Positions 54,627 to 62,999 of a stretch of 64,000 nt of DNA are shown here, one piece after another. This DNA comes from Thalassotalea nanhaiensis (GTDB lineage: Bacteria; Pseudomonadota; Gammaproteobacteria; Enterobacterales; Alteromonadaceae): contig NZ_CP134146.1 in the NCBI RefSeq assembly GCF_031583575.1, positions 1,054,001 to 1,118,000 on the forward strand, in the 5' to 3' direction. The notes under the pieces are model-generated. The model saw nothing but the letters and a program-made list of their open reading frames with translations, was not told the origin of the DNA and searched no databases. Numbering within the stretch: position 1 is the first letter of the stretch; every line of letters begins with the position of its first letter. Position numbers and translations under genes: made by a program.

Positions 54627-56114
54627 ATGCCAGCATTAGCGACTAAATTCGATGATAATATGACAGCCTCTTGTACGGGTTTAAAAAGAGAGAGTAACAC
54701 TATTTTAATTAATGGTGATTGGATTGGTGCCAAGCAAACCATGACGATTATTAATTCATTTGATAACAGTGTTATAGGCGAAGTTTCTTGTGCCGACAAT
54801 GAGCATGTTGCCTTGGCAATTCAAAGTGCTAAGAACGCGTTTAAACTTAATCAGCATCAACCTAGCCATGAACGTGCTGCGATTTTAAAAACGGCAGCAC
54901 AAAAGGTGTTGGCCAGGCTTGAAGAGTTTGCCAAAACTATTGCACTTGAAACTGGTAAGCCTATTGTTGCTGCTCGTAAAGAGGTAAGCCGATGTGTTAA
55001 TACTCTTAACTTATCTGCCGAAGAAGCAACTCGCTTAACAGGTGAAACGGTTAAGTTTGACAGTTTTAGCGGCGGTGAAAATCGCTTGGGCTATTACGAA
55101 CATGTGCCGTTAGGCGTTATTGTGGCTATCACGCCATTTAATGACCCGCTAAATCTTGCCGCTCATAAAATAGGGCCTGCACTTGCGGCTGGCAATTCAG
55201 TTATTTTAAAACCCTCACAACAAGCACCTTTGTCAGCAATTAAACTGGTAGAAGTGCTAATTGAAAGTGGTTTGGCTAAAGGTCAAATAAACGTGTTAAC
55301 TGGCTATGCCAGAGATTTTGCCCAGCATTTAGTATCAAGTAAAGATGTGGCAATGGTGACATATACAGGCGGCGAGGCTTCTGGTGAAATTATTGCCAAA
55401 AATGCCGGTATTAAAAAGTTAGCGATGGAGCTTGGTGCAAACTCTCCAGTAATAGTGATGGATGACTGCAATATTGATAAAGCGGTAGAAGCCTGTGTTT
55501 CAGGCTCATACTGGGCTGTTGGCCAAAACTGTATTGGCGTACAACGTATTTATATTGAACGCGGCATTTATCAACAGTTTAAAGCTAAGTTTATAGAGCA
55601 CACTGCTCAGCTTTCGGTAGGCGATCAATTAATTGATGCCAACGATATTGGTCCTATGATCAACGAAACTGAAGCGAAACGTATCGAAAACTGGGTGAAC
55701 AGTGCGGTAAATAAGGGCGCCAACTTATTAGTCGGCGGTAAACGAGCGGGCGCTTGTTATTACCCTACAGCATTAGACAATGTTGCGGTAAACGAAAATT
55801 TAGTTTGCCAAGAAGCATTTGGTCCGGTGGTAAGTTTATTTCCTTTTACCGATTTAGATGAAACCATTGAACTTGCAAATAATGTTGAGTTCTCTATACA
55901 TGGCGCGGTGTTTACCTCAAATATAAATACCGCTATGAAGGTTTCTCGAGAGCTTGAGGTTGCCGGTGTAATGGTTAATGACTCTAGCGATTATCGCTTA
56001 GATGCTATGCCGTTTGGCGGGGCAAAGCGTGGCAGCATGGGTCGAGAAGGAGTCAAGTTTGCGGTAAAAGAAATGACTCACACTAAAGTTTTTTGCATGA
56101 ACTTAGATGCATAG
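54627..56114 (+). CDS. NAD(P)-dependent aldehyde dehydrogenase
   Basis: A 495-aa aldehyde dehydrogenase. The catalytic cysteine is Cys302 in GQNCIGVQR, the general base Glu268 in LAMELGANSP, and NAD-binding residues lie in VAITPFNDPLNLAAHKIGPALAAGNSVILKPS. The class resembles lactaldehyde/phosphonoacetaldehyde-type dehydrogenases. One base separates it from the TPP-enzyme stop, so translation is coupled; the pair suggests the sequence 2-oxo acid, aldehyde, carboxylic acid. Confidence 0.88.
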   Translation: MPALATKFDDNMTASCTGLKRESNTILINGDWIGAKQTMTIINSFDNSVIGEVSCADNEHVALAIQSAKNAFKLNQHQPSHERAAILKTAAQKVLARLEEFAKTIALETGKPIVAARKEVSRCVNTLNLSAEEATRLTGETVKFDSFSGGENRLGYYEHVPLGVIVAITPFNDPLNLAAHKIGPALAAGNSVILKPSQQAPLSAIKLVEVLIESGLAKGQINVLTGYARDFAQHLVSSKDVAMVTYTGGEASGEIIAKNAGIKKLAMELGANSPVIVMDDCNIDKAVEACVSGSYWAVGQNCIGVQRIYIERGIYQQFKAKFIEHTAQLSVGDQLIDANDIGPMINETEAKRIENWVNSAVNKGANLLVGGKRAGACYYPTALDNVAVNENLVCQEAFGPVVSLFPFTDLDETIELANNVEFSIHGAVFTSNINTAMKVSRELEVAGVMVNDSSDYRLDAMPFGGAKRGSMGREGVKFAVKEMTHTKVFCMNLDA

Positions 56115-56147
56115 CAACTAACTTATTGGTATCAACACTCCCTAGAC

Positions 56148-56183
56148 ACAAGCGTTGTACACAATGTGCAGCGCTTGTATTTT
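56148..56183 (+). terminator. Terminator after the FAH-VOC-hydrolase-TPP-ALDH operon
   Basis: Stem ACAAGCG / CGCTTGT with a 17-nt loop that itself contains TTGTACACAA, then ATTTTT and the ACTTCAGGGA repeat. Confidence 0.65.
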
Positions 56184-56240
56184 TACTTCAGGGATGAAGG
56201 AATGCAAATCGCCAAGGATGGCAATAGATTTGTAACTTTG
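56181..56240. repeat. Dispersed ACTTCAGGGA repeat, single copy
   Basis: ACTTCAGGGATGAAGGAATG, then CAAATCGCCAAGGATGGC and a TTTGTAACTTT end. Nearly identical to the first module at 17083-17135, so it shows the 50-bp unit most clearly. Confidence 0.8.
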
Positions 56241-56299
56241 CAAGTTAACTCTGTTGTCGTACTATATCGCTAAGTCTCTCTAATGATATAGTCGCTTTT

Positions 56300-56950
56300 A
56301 TGGCAAGTTTAACCATTTCCGATAAAATCTATAACCAACTTTCTAGCGCAATAATTTCAGGCCAAATAAAGCCCGGACAAAAGCTTGAAGAACAAGACAT
56401 TGCCAACAAGTATGGCGCCTCCCGTACACCAATTCGTGAAGCACTTAGGCTACTTCATACGAATGGTCTGGTTGAAAGTAGACCCCATAAAGGCGTTACG
56501 GTAATTGAGCTTGATATTGATCAGCTTGCCGATATGTATGAAGCTTTAGCTGAACTGGAAGCCCTGTGTGCAGGTCTTAGTAGCGAGCGTATGACCATGG
56601 TTGAACGTAAGCAGTTACTGCGCTTACATGAACAATCTAAACAAGCTGTAGAATCTGAAAATGTTGACGAATTTGCCGCTTTAAACAACCAAATTCACCG
56701 TGCTATTCATCAAGGATCACGTAATAAAACCTTACTCGAAACGATAAATAAACTACGTAAGCGTTTAAGCCTTTATCGCCAACCTTGGTTATTTGAAAAG
56801 CGTAATCGCCTTGATGCTTCATTTAATGAACATGATGAATTGGTGGAAGCGATAACTAAAAGTCAAAAAGACGCAGCATTTAATGCAATGAAAAATCATA
56901 TCTCTAATACCAGTATGGGAACATTAGATTACCTGATGAGACAAAAGTAG
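56300..56950 (+). CDS. GntR/FCD-family transcriptional regulator
   Basis: A 216-aa regulator. N-terminal winged HTH (SDKIYNQLSSAIISGQIKPGQKLEEQDIANKYGASRTPIREALRLLHTNGLVE) followed by the all-helical FCD effector domain with the acid/histidine ligand pattern (ALAELEALCAGLSSER, NQIHRAIHQGSRN, SFNEHDELVEAI). FCD members usually bind small carboxylic acids and repress catabolic operons. Its position in the middle of the island and the recurring TGTATACA sites make it the likely local regulator. Confidence 0.88.
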   Translation: MASLTISDKIYNQLSSAIISGQIKPGQKLEEQDIANKYGASRTPIREALRLLHTNGLVESRPHKGVTVIELDIDQLADMYEALAELEALCAGLSSERMTMVERKQLLRLHEQSKQAVESENVDEFAALNNQIHRAIHQGSRNKTLLETINKLRKRLSLYRQPWLFEKRNRLDASFNEHDELVEAITKSQKDAAFNAMKNHISNTSMGTLDYLMRQK

Positions 56951-57112
56951 CTGAAATTTCAATTTATCCTGACTTATATTCTATTTAGCTAATATGAAAA
57001 AGTCTGACGAATTTTAAAATCACTCACAGTTTATTAATAATACGTAAGATCAACCTATTATCAGCTGATAAGCTCATTCTCCAATAACAATAAAAATCAT
57101 TGGAGAACAAGA

Positions 57113-58171
57113 TTGTCTTACACAAAAGTTGCTGGACTACAGCTGTCAATGTCAAAGCTGGCATGGAAAATCGCACAATCCTTATTGTGGCTGATTGGGG
57201 TCATTATTGTTGGCTTTCTTATCTTTAAGCCAGACATTGGTATTTTACTTTTTTGGAATTTATTAATTCCAATAGCTCCGGCAATTGTGGTAATTATTCC
57301 GGGGGTATGGCGAAATATCTGCCCGATGTCTTCCACGTCTTTATTTTTGACAAAACTAGGGTCTTCCAAGCAGAAAAAACTGAGTACTAATAACAGTGGT
57401 AAATTGTTTGCCATAGGCGTTGCCGCGTTAATACTAATCGTTCCTCTTAGACACCTTCTGTTAAATACCAGCGGCCCGGCTACAGCGGCTATGCTACTCA
57501 TTGCTGCAGCCATTGCCATTGTAATGGGGTATAAATATGAATGGCGAAGTGGCTGGTGTGCCTCACTGTGTCCAATACATTCTGTTGAACGCTTATATGG
57601 TAGTACTCCGGCATTTACTACCGATAATGCCCATTGCACAACATGCGAAAAGTGTACGTCTGTTTGCCCCGATTCAACCAAGCAAATGTCAGCTGTAAAA
57701 ACTCGTAATATGACTGTGGAAAAACTATCTGGTTTAGTAATGACTGGTGGTTTTGTTGGTTATATTTGGGGCTGGTATCATGTTCCTGATTATCTCAATG
57801 TTGGCTTTTGGCAAGTGCTTAACGCATATGTATGGCCGTTAGGGGCAGGGTTGGTAACTCTTGCCATTTACCTGTTAATACGAAAACAGCTTGCTCCAAC
57901 TGCTATTCGAGAATTAAATAAGATTTTCGCCACTTCTGCCGTTATTTGCTATTACTGGTACCGTTTGCCATCGCTTGTTGGTATGGGACTGTTCCCTGAT
58001 GATGGTGTGCTAATCAACCTGTCTGATGTTTTGCCTTGGTGGTTCCCTGTTTTGCTAAAACTGGCAAGTGCATTGTTCTTTATTTGGTTTATGCTAATTC
58101 GTAACCAGAATAGACAAAAAAGAAGTTGGAGTATCCGCCCTGAGTATGCAATTAAAGTATCTAATGTGTAG
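57113..58171 (+). CDS. Membrane-bound 4Fe-4S protein (NapH/NosR-like)
   Basis: A 352-aa polytopic membrane protein with about seven hydrophobic helices and a [4Fe-4S] binding CxxCxxCxxxCP motif (HCTTCEKCTSVCPDS). Two further cysteine pairs, NICPM and GWCASLCPI, resemble the CxxxCP motifs of the NapH/NosR/MauN family that move electrons across or at the membrane. The start is TTG with GGAG eight bases before it. It lies in the catabolic island, so it may supply electrons to an oxygenase there; the partner is unknown. Confidence 0.7.
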   Translation: MSYTKVAGLQLSMSKLAWKIAQSLLWLIGVIIVGFLIFKPDIGILLFWNLLIPIAPAIVVIIPGVWRNICPMSSTSLFLTKLGSSKQKKLSTNNSGKLFAIGVAALILIVPLRHLLLNTSGPATAAMLLIAAAIAIVMGYKYEWRSGWCASLCPIHSVERLYGSTPAFTTDNAHCTTCEKCTSVCPDSTKQMSAVKTRNMTVEKLSGLVMTGGFVGYIWGWYHVPDYLNVGFWQVLNAYVWPLGAGLVTLAIYLLIRKQLAPTAIRELNKIFATSAVICYYWYRLPSLVGMGLFPDDGVLINLSDVLPWWFPVLLKLASALFFIWFMLIRNQNRQKRSWSIRPEYAIKVSNV

Positions 58172-58192
58172 CTTTCTTAATAACAAAATAAA

Positions 58193-58225
58193 CCTCATAT
58201 TTTCCGATAAACGTAAAATATGAGG
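58193..58225. terminator. Hairpin between convergent genes
   Basis: An 11-bp perfect stem (CCTCATATTTT / AAAATATGAGG) with an 11-nt loop, between the stops at 58171 and 58246. Confidence 0.65.
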
Positions 58226-58245
58226 AATGTTTGTTAGGGAAGTGA

Positions 58246-58782
58246 TCAGTTGCTTGGTTTGTCTTTACCCGGATGAATGGTGCCACAATTTTTACATGTT
58301 CTCGCGTCCATATTATTGTGGAATGCTTCATAGGCCTTTGGTAAATCTTCAACAATAGATAAAATTTTAGCTTCTATTTGGTAAACCATTTCATAGCAAT
58401 TTGAGCAGTGCCATTGCAGTTTATCTAATTGTCCTTCTGGCCTTGCCGGCTCAACAACTAAGCCTATGCTATCTGGCTCTGGACGTTGCGGTGAGTGCAA
58501 TACTCCTGCAGGTAATAATAGCATTTCACCTTCTTTAATATGAATTTCACAAGGCTCGCCGTTTTCATCAAACGAATTTAAGTAACAGTTACCTTTAAGT
58601 TGGTAAAATAACTCTTCAACTGGGTTGCAATGAAAATCTAATCGCTCATTCGGGCCACCTACCATCATCACCATCATGTTGGCATCTTTAAAAATTAATT
58701 CATTATTTACCGGCGGACGCTTTAATAAATGTTGATTGTCGTTAATCCATTTTTGTACGTTTAATGCTTTTGGCAAGGCCAT
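58246..58782 (-). CDS. nbaC: 3-hydroxyanthranilate 3,4-dioxygenase
   Basis: A 178-aa cupin that opens the ring of 3-hydroxyanthranilate to 2-amino-3-carboxymuconate semialdehyde. The catalytic iron ligands are His51, Glu57 and His96 (FHCNPVEELFYQ and AGVLHSPQRP), matching the characterised bacterial enzyme. The C-terminal rubredoxin-like iron site is present: HCSNC (Cys126, Cys129) and CKNC (Cys163, Cys166). A MITE-like element lies immediately upstream. Related cupins act on 4-amino-3-hydroxybenzoate, so the substrate is probable rather than proven. Confidence 0.9.
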   Translation of the reverse strand: MALPKALNVQKWINDNQHLLKRPPVNNELIFKDANMMVMMVGGPNERLDFHCNPVEELFYQLKGNCYLNSFDENGEPCEIHIKEGEMLLLPAGVLHSPQRPEPDSIGLVVEPARPEGQLDKLQWHCSNCYEMVYQIEAKILSIVEDLPKAYEAFHNNMDARTCKNCGTIHPGKDKPSN

Positions 58783-58815
58783 AATAGCTTCCTCTGTTTT
58801 TGCTTCAAGTATTGT

Positions 58816-58974
58816 ATACCAGTTTCATTAAATTATTGCCCACTTGTGCTGGTTAAAATACTCCATGGCGGCGTTGCTCTCAATCCCAATAGCCAGCTAT
58901 TGGTCAATCGAGCGCCTTACCCTGATTTATTTTACCTACGCACAACAAGATCACAAACTTAATGAAACTGGTAT
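58816..58974. mobile_element. MITE-like element with 16-bp terminal inverted repeats
   Basis: A 159-bp element bounded by perfect 16-base inverted ends, ATACCAGTTTCATTAA and its complement TTAATGAAACTGGTAT. The interior has no coding capacity (it includes GGCGGCGTTGCTCTCAATCC and CCAATAGCCAGCTATTGG). It sits 34 bp upstream of the dioxygenase start and might carry or disrupt its promoter. Confidence 0.7.
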
Positions 58975-59087
58975 TACTATATCCTGAGGAATTTTGAATA
59001 ATTTGATGCAAATCAATTGTATGAAGCACTGGTTATAGTGCTTTAAAGCCCTGTTATATGACTTAAATTATAGCAACTGAATATGTA

Positions 59088-59399
59088 CTAATTTCCTACT
59101 TTAATGATCATGCCATCAAGTTTATCACTGACGATTATTTGGCAAGCCAGTCGTGAATTAGCATTGCTATTTTTTAACTTACTAAGCACCTGTTCTTCGC
59201 CAACATATTTAGTGGATAATTTATCGATATAGGTTTCATCGACATGAACTAAACAGGTGCCACAACTACAACAGCCGTTACAAACAGCAGGAATGCCTGA
59301 AATTTCATTTTCCACGGCGGCAACCATAAGGCTTAAGTTATTTTCTGCAATTACGGTTTTCTCTAAGCCGTTATTTTGAATAAATGTAATTTTAGTCAT
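59088..59399 (-). CDS. [2Fe-2S] ferredoxin
   Basis: A 103-aa plant-type/adrenodoxin-like ferredoxin. Cluster ligands: Cys40, Cys46 and Cys49 in VCNGCCSCGTCLV (C-x5-C-x2-C) and the fourth Cys in SRLACQI. Beside a ring-cleavage dioxygenase it could reactivate oxidised iron, as XylT does for catechol 2,3-dioxygenase, or feed an oxygenase; this is inference. On the same strand as the dioxygenase, 305 bp upstream of it. Confidence 0.88.
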   Translation of the reverse strand: MTKITFIQNNGLEKTVIAENNLSLMVAAVENEISGIPAVCNGCCSCGTCLVHVDETYIDKLSTKYVGEEQVLSKLKNSNANSRLACQIIVSDKLDGMIIKVGN

Positions 59400-59428
59400 A
59401 GTTTGTCCTGAATTGTTGGAACAATATT

Positions 59429-60160
59429 TTATATGCTTATTTTTAAAATTGTGACAATGGTCGTATACGAAGCCAGGCCGGTTAAAATAAGTTTCAATAG
59501 ATTCATAAAATGCTGATTGGGAATTTTATCGCGTAAATAGGTGCCTAAAATGGAGCCAATTGTTGCACCAATAACAGCAGCTAAAATGAGCTGCCAGTAT
59601 TCAAAGAATTGAAAACCGATAACACTATACACCAAGACTTTATTTAAGTTGGTTATGCCCATTAATAAAGATGCAGTGGCAATTATTTGCTCTTTATCAG
59701 TAAGCTTTTTATACAATAAGGTAACCGTAATTGGCCCAGGGGCTCCCACTAATAAGCCTAGACCTGCTTGTATTGCGCCAACTATGTAAAAGCTTTCAAA
59801 CCGACTAAATGCTATCTCAATTGGTTTAAACCAAAGTGTTATCAGCAAATAAACTGAAATAAAAAGTGGTAAAAACTGGCTAGAAATATTGACTAAAAAC
59901 ACACTGAACAATAAGGTTCCAACTATCGCACCGACAATAAATTGACCGACAAAAGGCCAATGCACATGGCTAAAGCAAAGTGCCAATCTGGAACTGTTAC
60001 TGGCAAATTGGGTAATACCATGAATAGGAATAATTGCTGTAACCGGAACAAAAAAAGGTAATACCAGAACTAAGATCATTCCGCCACCCATAGCGCAAAT
60101 GCCGGCTAGGGTGGAGGTGAATGTTGCAATCAAAAAGAGGCTTAACTCATTTGAGAACAT
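59429..60160 (-). CDS. TauE/SafE-family membrane exporter (second copy)
   Basis: A 243-aa protein with about eight helices and the family start FTSTLAGICAMGGGMILVLVLPF, where the usual G-x-G-G-G is partly kept. Diverged from the copy at 49334, so it probably handles a different anion. It lies 29 bp upstream of the ferredoxin gene and 21 bp downstream of the VOC gene, in one minus-strand operon. Confidence 0.82.
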   Translation of the reverse strand: MFSNELSLFLIATFTSTLAGICAMGGGMILVLVLPFFVPVTAIIPIHGITQFASNSSRLALCFSHVHWPFVGQFIVGAIVGTLLFSVFLVNISSQFLPLFISVYLLITLWFKPIEIAFSRFESFYIVGAIQAGLGLLVGAPGPITVTLLYKKLTDKEQIIATASLLMGITNLNKVLVYSVIGFQFFEYWQLILAAVIGATIGSILGTYLRDKIPNQHFMNLLKLILTGLASYTTIVTILKISI

Positions 60161-60181
60161 TAGTGATATTAGCTTTTTTTA

Positions 60182-60625
60182 TTAGAGTGATTTATAGGTT
60201 TCTGTACCTACCCAACCACGCTCTGAAATATCAACCATGATGTTTTCTGGACCATTCATTTTGTATTCGGCATTGTCTTTAGCCGGGTTCTTACCAAGGC
60301 CTTGGGCTAGGTTTACATCGTGACGTGGCTGATAGCCGTTTTCTTGAAAGTCACCAACCATGGCTTCAATATCATCACATTGAAAACCAATATGATGTAA
60401 CCCAACATATCCCTGTGGAAATTCTTTACCGGCAGCTGGGCCATTTTTAAAGTTCAATATGGCTAAGTTTACATTGCCATCAGTTACGTAATAACCGTTA
60501 GCATTGCGACTGGCAACAACACCAGCAACAGACCAGCCCATCACGTTCACAAAGAAGTCTTTGCTTTTGTCAGGATCGCTTGACGCCATGGCTAGATGTT
60601 TTAATTTGATTATTTTTTTACTCAT
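60182..60625 (-). CDS. VOC-family metalloenzyme (second)
   Basis: A 147-aa protein with the vicinal-oxygen-chelate fold: His in LKHLAMASSD, His pair in VGLHHIGFQCDDI and an acidic residue near VDISERG are possible metal ligands. GMWSVAG/GYYVTDGNVNLAILNF is typical of the fold. Small VOC proteins act as dioxygenases, isomerases or binding proteins; none can be chosen. Operon with the aspartate-dehydrogenase-like and TauE genes. Confidence 0.75.
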   Translation of the reverse strand: MSKKIIKLKHLAMASSDPDKSKDFFVNVMGWSVAGVVASRNANGYYVTDGNVNLAILNFKNGPAAGKEFPQGYVGLHHIGFQCDDIEAMVGDFQENGYQPRHDVNLAQGLGKNPAKDNAEYKMNGPENIMVDISERGWVGTETYKSL

Positions 60626-60665
60626 AATTGTTCCTAAATTTTTAAATTGAATGTTCTATTAATGC

Positions 60666-61478
60666 TTAGCTGCCAACTCGTAGCGGGCTAGTAATGGACC
60701 TCAGGGCGGTTATTACGCTTAATGCGGTAATACGGCCGGTACCAGGGTTTTCAATGGTTGGTACATTTTCAATGGTTAAGGCAAAGCTTGCGCTGTCGGC
60801 ATCTACATTGATGTAATGGGTATTTCTGGTTTTTGTTGGGTCAGCCCAAATTTCAAGTTGGGTTTTATCTGCACCAACACCTGCTAAACCTAAAGCCGCT
60901 GCAACATTAACGTTTGATGGAAACTTTTCTGCTCCTTCACGTGCGCTGCCTTTAAATACTTGTAGAGGCTCAGTTAAATTAGAGATATCAATGTTATTTT
61001 CAACGATGTATTTCGCCTTAATCAGAGATGTAGGTGGCTTTCGGGTAACCATAGTTACTGAATGAATGGTGCTTTCAGCTGCAGCTCTAACTGCATCAAG
61101 GCCTAACAGGGCGCCAGTTGCCAAGATGATTTGACCGCTATTATTTTTAGCAACATCAACAATACTAGGGTTTTGTAGTATTGCTGCTCCGCTTACGGTA
61201 ACTAATATTTTACCTTGTTTTAAAATAGGCTTTGCCACATTCATAAACGCTGAGGTTGGTGCACATTCAACTATAACGTCAACAATATTAGCTAACTCAT
61301 CTGCGGCAACTACTGCAACGGGTTGCTTATAATCGCTTAGGTTCTGTTTAGCTTTATCTAAATTTCCTGACGTAATAGCGGTTAATTCTAAACCATCTAT
61401 ACCGTTATCTAATGCCTGGCCTACTACTTGGCCAATAGTGCCAAAACCTGCAATGCCTACTTTTAAATTTGTCTTCAT
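60666..61478 (-). CDS. Aspartate dehydrogenase-like NAD(P)-dependent enzyme
   Basis: A 270-aa protein of the L-aspartate dehydrogenase (NadX/AspDH, DUF108) family: N-terminal Rossmann fold VGIAGFGTIGQVVGQAL, VECAPTSAFMNVAKPIL, the GALLGLDAVRAA active-site region, and PSNVNVAAALGLAGVGADKTQLEIWADP, with NTHYINVDA near the C-terminus. AspDH makes iminoaspartate for NAD synthesis, but no nadA/nadC is near, and the gene lies in an aromatic ring-cleavage operon. A role on an imine or amino/keto ring-cleavage product is plausible and untested. Confidence 0.78.
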   Translation of the reverse strand: MKTNLKVGIAGFGTIGQVVGQALDNGIDGLELTAITSGNLDKAKQNLSDYKQPVAVVAADELANIVDVIVECAPTSAFMNVAKPILKQGKILVTVSGAAILQNPSIVDVAKNNSGQIILATGALLGLDAVRAAAESTIHSVTMVTRKPPTSLIKAKYIVENNIDISNLTEPLQVFKGSAREGAEKFPSNVNVAAALGLAGVGADKTQLEIWADPTKTRNTHYINVDADSASFALTIENVPTIENPGTGRITALSVITALRSITSPLRVGS

Positions 61479-61557
61479 AATTAAATCTTCAATCTTGGTT
61501 ATTAAAACCTTAGTTACTTATTAACTTGTTATTACCACTGTGTTCTTAGTGCTTAAA

Positions 61558-61567
61558 TTGTATACAC
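61558..61567. promoter_or_regulatory. TGTATACA site upstream of the AspDH-like operon
   Basis: TTGTATACAC, 80 bases upstream of the start at 61478, identical in its 8-base core to the sites at 50548 and 62984. Confidence 0.5.
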
Positions 61568-61635
61568 GATAGTTGGGCGGACCAGCAGCAATTAAAAATA
61601 TACTGCTAGTCCTAGGGAGTTACATTGTTGGATCA

Positions 61636-62943
61636 TTAGCTTTTAACTTTACGAACTGGCAACTCAGGGTACTTACCCATCATCAATATACAGACACAAC
61701 AGAGAACCATAATCGCTGACATTGCCCATAAAACTTCGGTATAACGCCCCACTGCATCGTATGTTAAGCCCATGATTAAAGGACCTATACTTGCACCAAG
61801 TTTAAAGCCTGAATAACTATAACCGTAGATTTCACCAAATGAGCGTTGACCAAAGTACTTACTAGTAAAGTACGCCATCACATCAAATTCAGCGCCAATG
61901 GCAATACCAATTAATGCGGTACAAATAGCGGCTTCAAAACCAGTCGCACCCATGGCAAATAAAGCAAGGCCGATGACAGGCCCGAACATAAATGCGATAA
62001 CCACATAAGGAGCAAAGAACTTATCCATTAAATAGCCAGCGAGTAATCGGCCACCGACAATCGACATGCCTAAATAAGCAAAAGTGCCAATCGCTTCTTT
62101 GATACTCATACCGCGGTCAGTCATCATCGGAATTAAATGTACTAAGACCGTTGAAGTACAAAGACCAGTAATTAAAAATGAAGTAAACATCAACCAGAAG
62201 GTTTTTTGCTTAATTGCTTCTTTCGTGGTGTAACCCATTAATTGTGAATTTGGTTTTGAGAAAGAAGTTTGTTGTGCACTAGGAGCATCAGTTGATCCGT
62301 CTGGACATAAACCTATATCACTGGGTTTATCTTTAAAAACAAACTTACAAATAGGCAAGGCAATAACTAAGATAAGTACACCAATAGCAAGGTAAGCTTC
62401 ACGCCAGGTATAGTGCTCCATAAAGTAAGAAGCAATTAATGGCACCATCGTAGTACCTAGCCCAACACCTGCTAAGCCAATACCTAAAGCAAGGCCTCGT
62501 TTTTTATTAAACCAACTTACTAATAATTTTGAATAGGTTAACGGAGCTGTACCTGCGCCTAGTAATGGGATAACAACACACATAGCGTATAAGTGCCAAA
62601 TTGACGGGGTAAGTAGTGACATTGACGCTATGGTGAGGGCAAATAAGAATGTTGAAGGCACCAATATTTTTTTAACGCCGTGTTTATCTATCATTCGACC
62701 GACATAAGGGAAAAACACGATAGCCGTGATACCAATAATCGTAGGACCAAATGATATTTGCCCTCGGGTCCAGCCGAAACTTGTTTCAAACGCTTTGATA
62801 AAGGTACCAAAAGACATCGCTATAACACTATAGCCAAGTGATAACCCAATAATGGTTCCGATCACTACCCACCAGCCATAAAATATTTTATTTGTTTGCA
62901 TTGCTTTATCCATTTCTGGTGATTTTACATATTCGCTCGTCAT
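61636..62943 (-). CDS. MFS transporter (oxalate/formate antiporter-like)
   Basis: A 435-aa twelve-helix major facilitator. FYGWWVVIGTIIGLSLGYSV at the first helix, GRMIDKHGVKKIL between helices 2 and 3, and WFNKKRGLALGIGLAGVGLGTT are typical of the OFA/monocarboxylate branch. It probably imports the aromatic or carboxylic substrate of the island. A TGTATACA site lies 41 bases upstream of its start. Confidence 0.88.
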   Translation of the reverse strand: MTSEYVKSPEMDKAMQTNKIFYGWWVVIGTIIGLSLGYSVIAMSFGTFIKAFETSFGWTRGQISFGPTIIGITAIVFFPYVGRMIDKHGVKKILVPSTFLFALTIASMSLLTPSIWHLYAMCVVIPLLGAGTAPLTYSKLLVSWFNKKRGLALGIGLAGVGLGTTMVPLIASYFMEHYTWREAYLAIGVLILVIALPICKFVFKDKPSDIGLCPDGSTDAPSAQQTSFSKPNSQLMGYTTKEAIKQKTFWLMFTSFLITGLCTSTVLVHLIPMMTDRGMSIKEAIGTFAYLGMSIVGGRLLAGYLMDKFFAPYVVIAFMFGPVIGLALFAMGATGFEAAICTALIGIAIGAEFDVMAYFTSKYFGQRSFGEIYGYSYSGFKLGASIGPLIMGLTYDAVGRYTEVLWAMSAIMVLCCVCILMMGKYPELPVRKVKS

Positions 62944-62982
62944 ATGAACCTCATCTGTTTTTATGTATGCAAATTAACGTAA

Positions 62983-62992
62983 TTGTATACAT
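62983..62992. promoter_or_regulatory. TGTATACA site upstream of the MFS gene
   Basis: TTGTATACAT, 41 bases upstream of the start at 62943, sharing the core of the sites at 50548 and 61559. Confidence 0.5.
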
Positions 62993-62999
62993 GGTGACT

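Noticed and set aside
57118-57681. Long minus-strand frame opposite the 4Fe-4S gene
   Set aside because: The plus-strand frame has membrane helices and a CxxCxxCxxxCP motif; the minus frame shows nothing recognisable.
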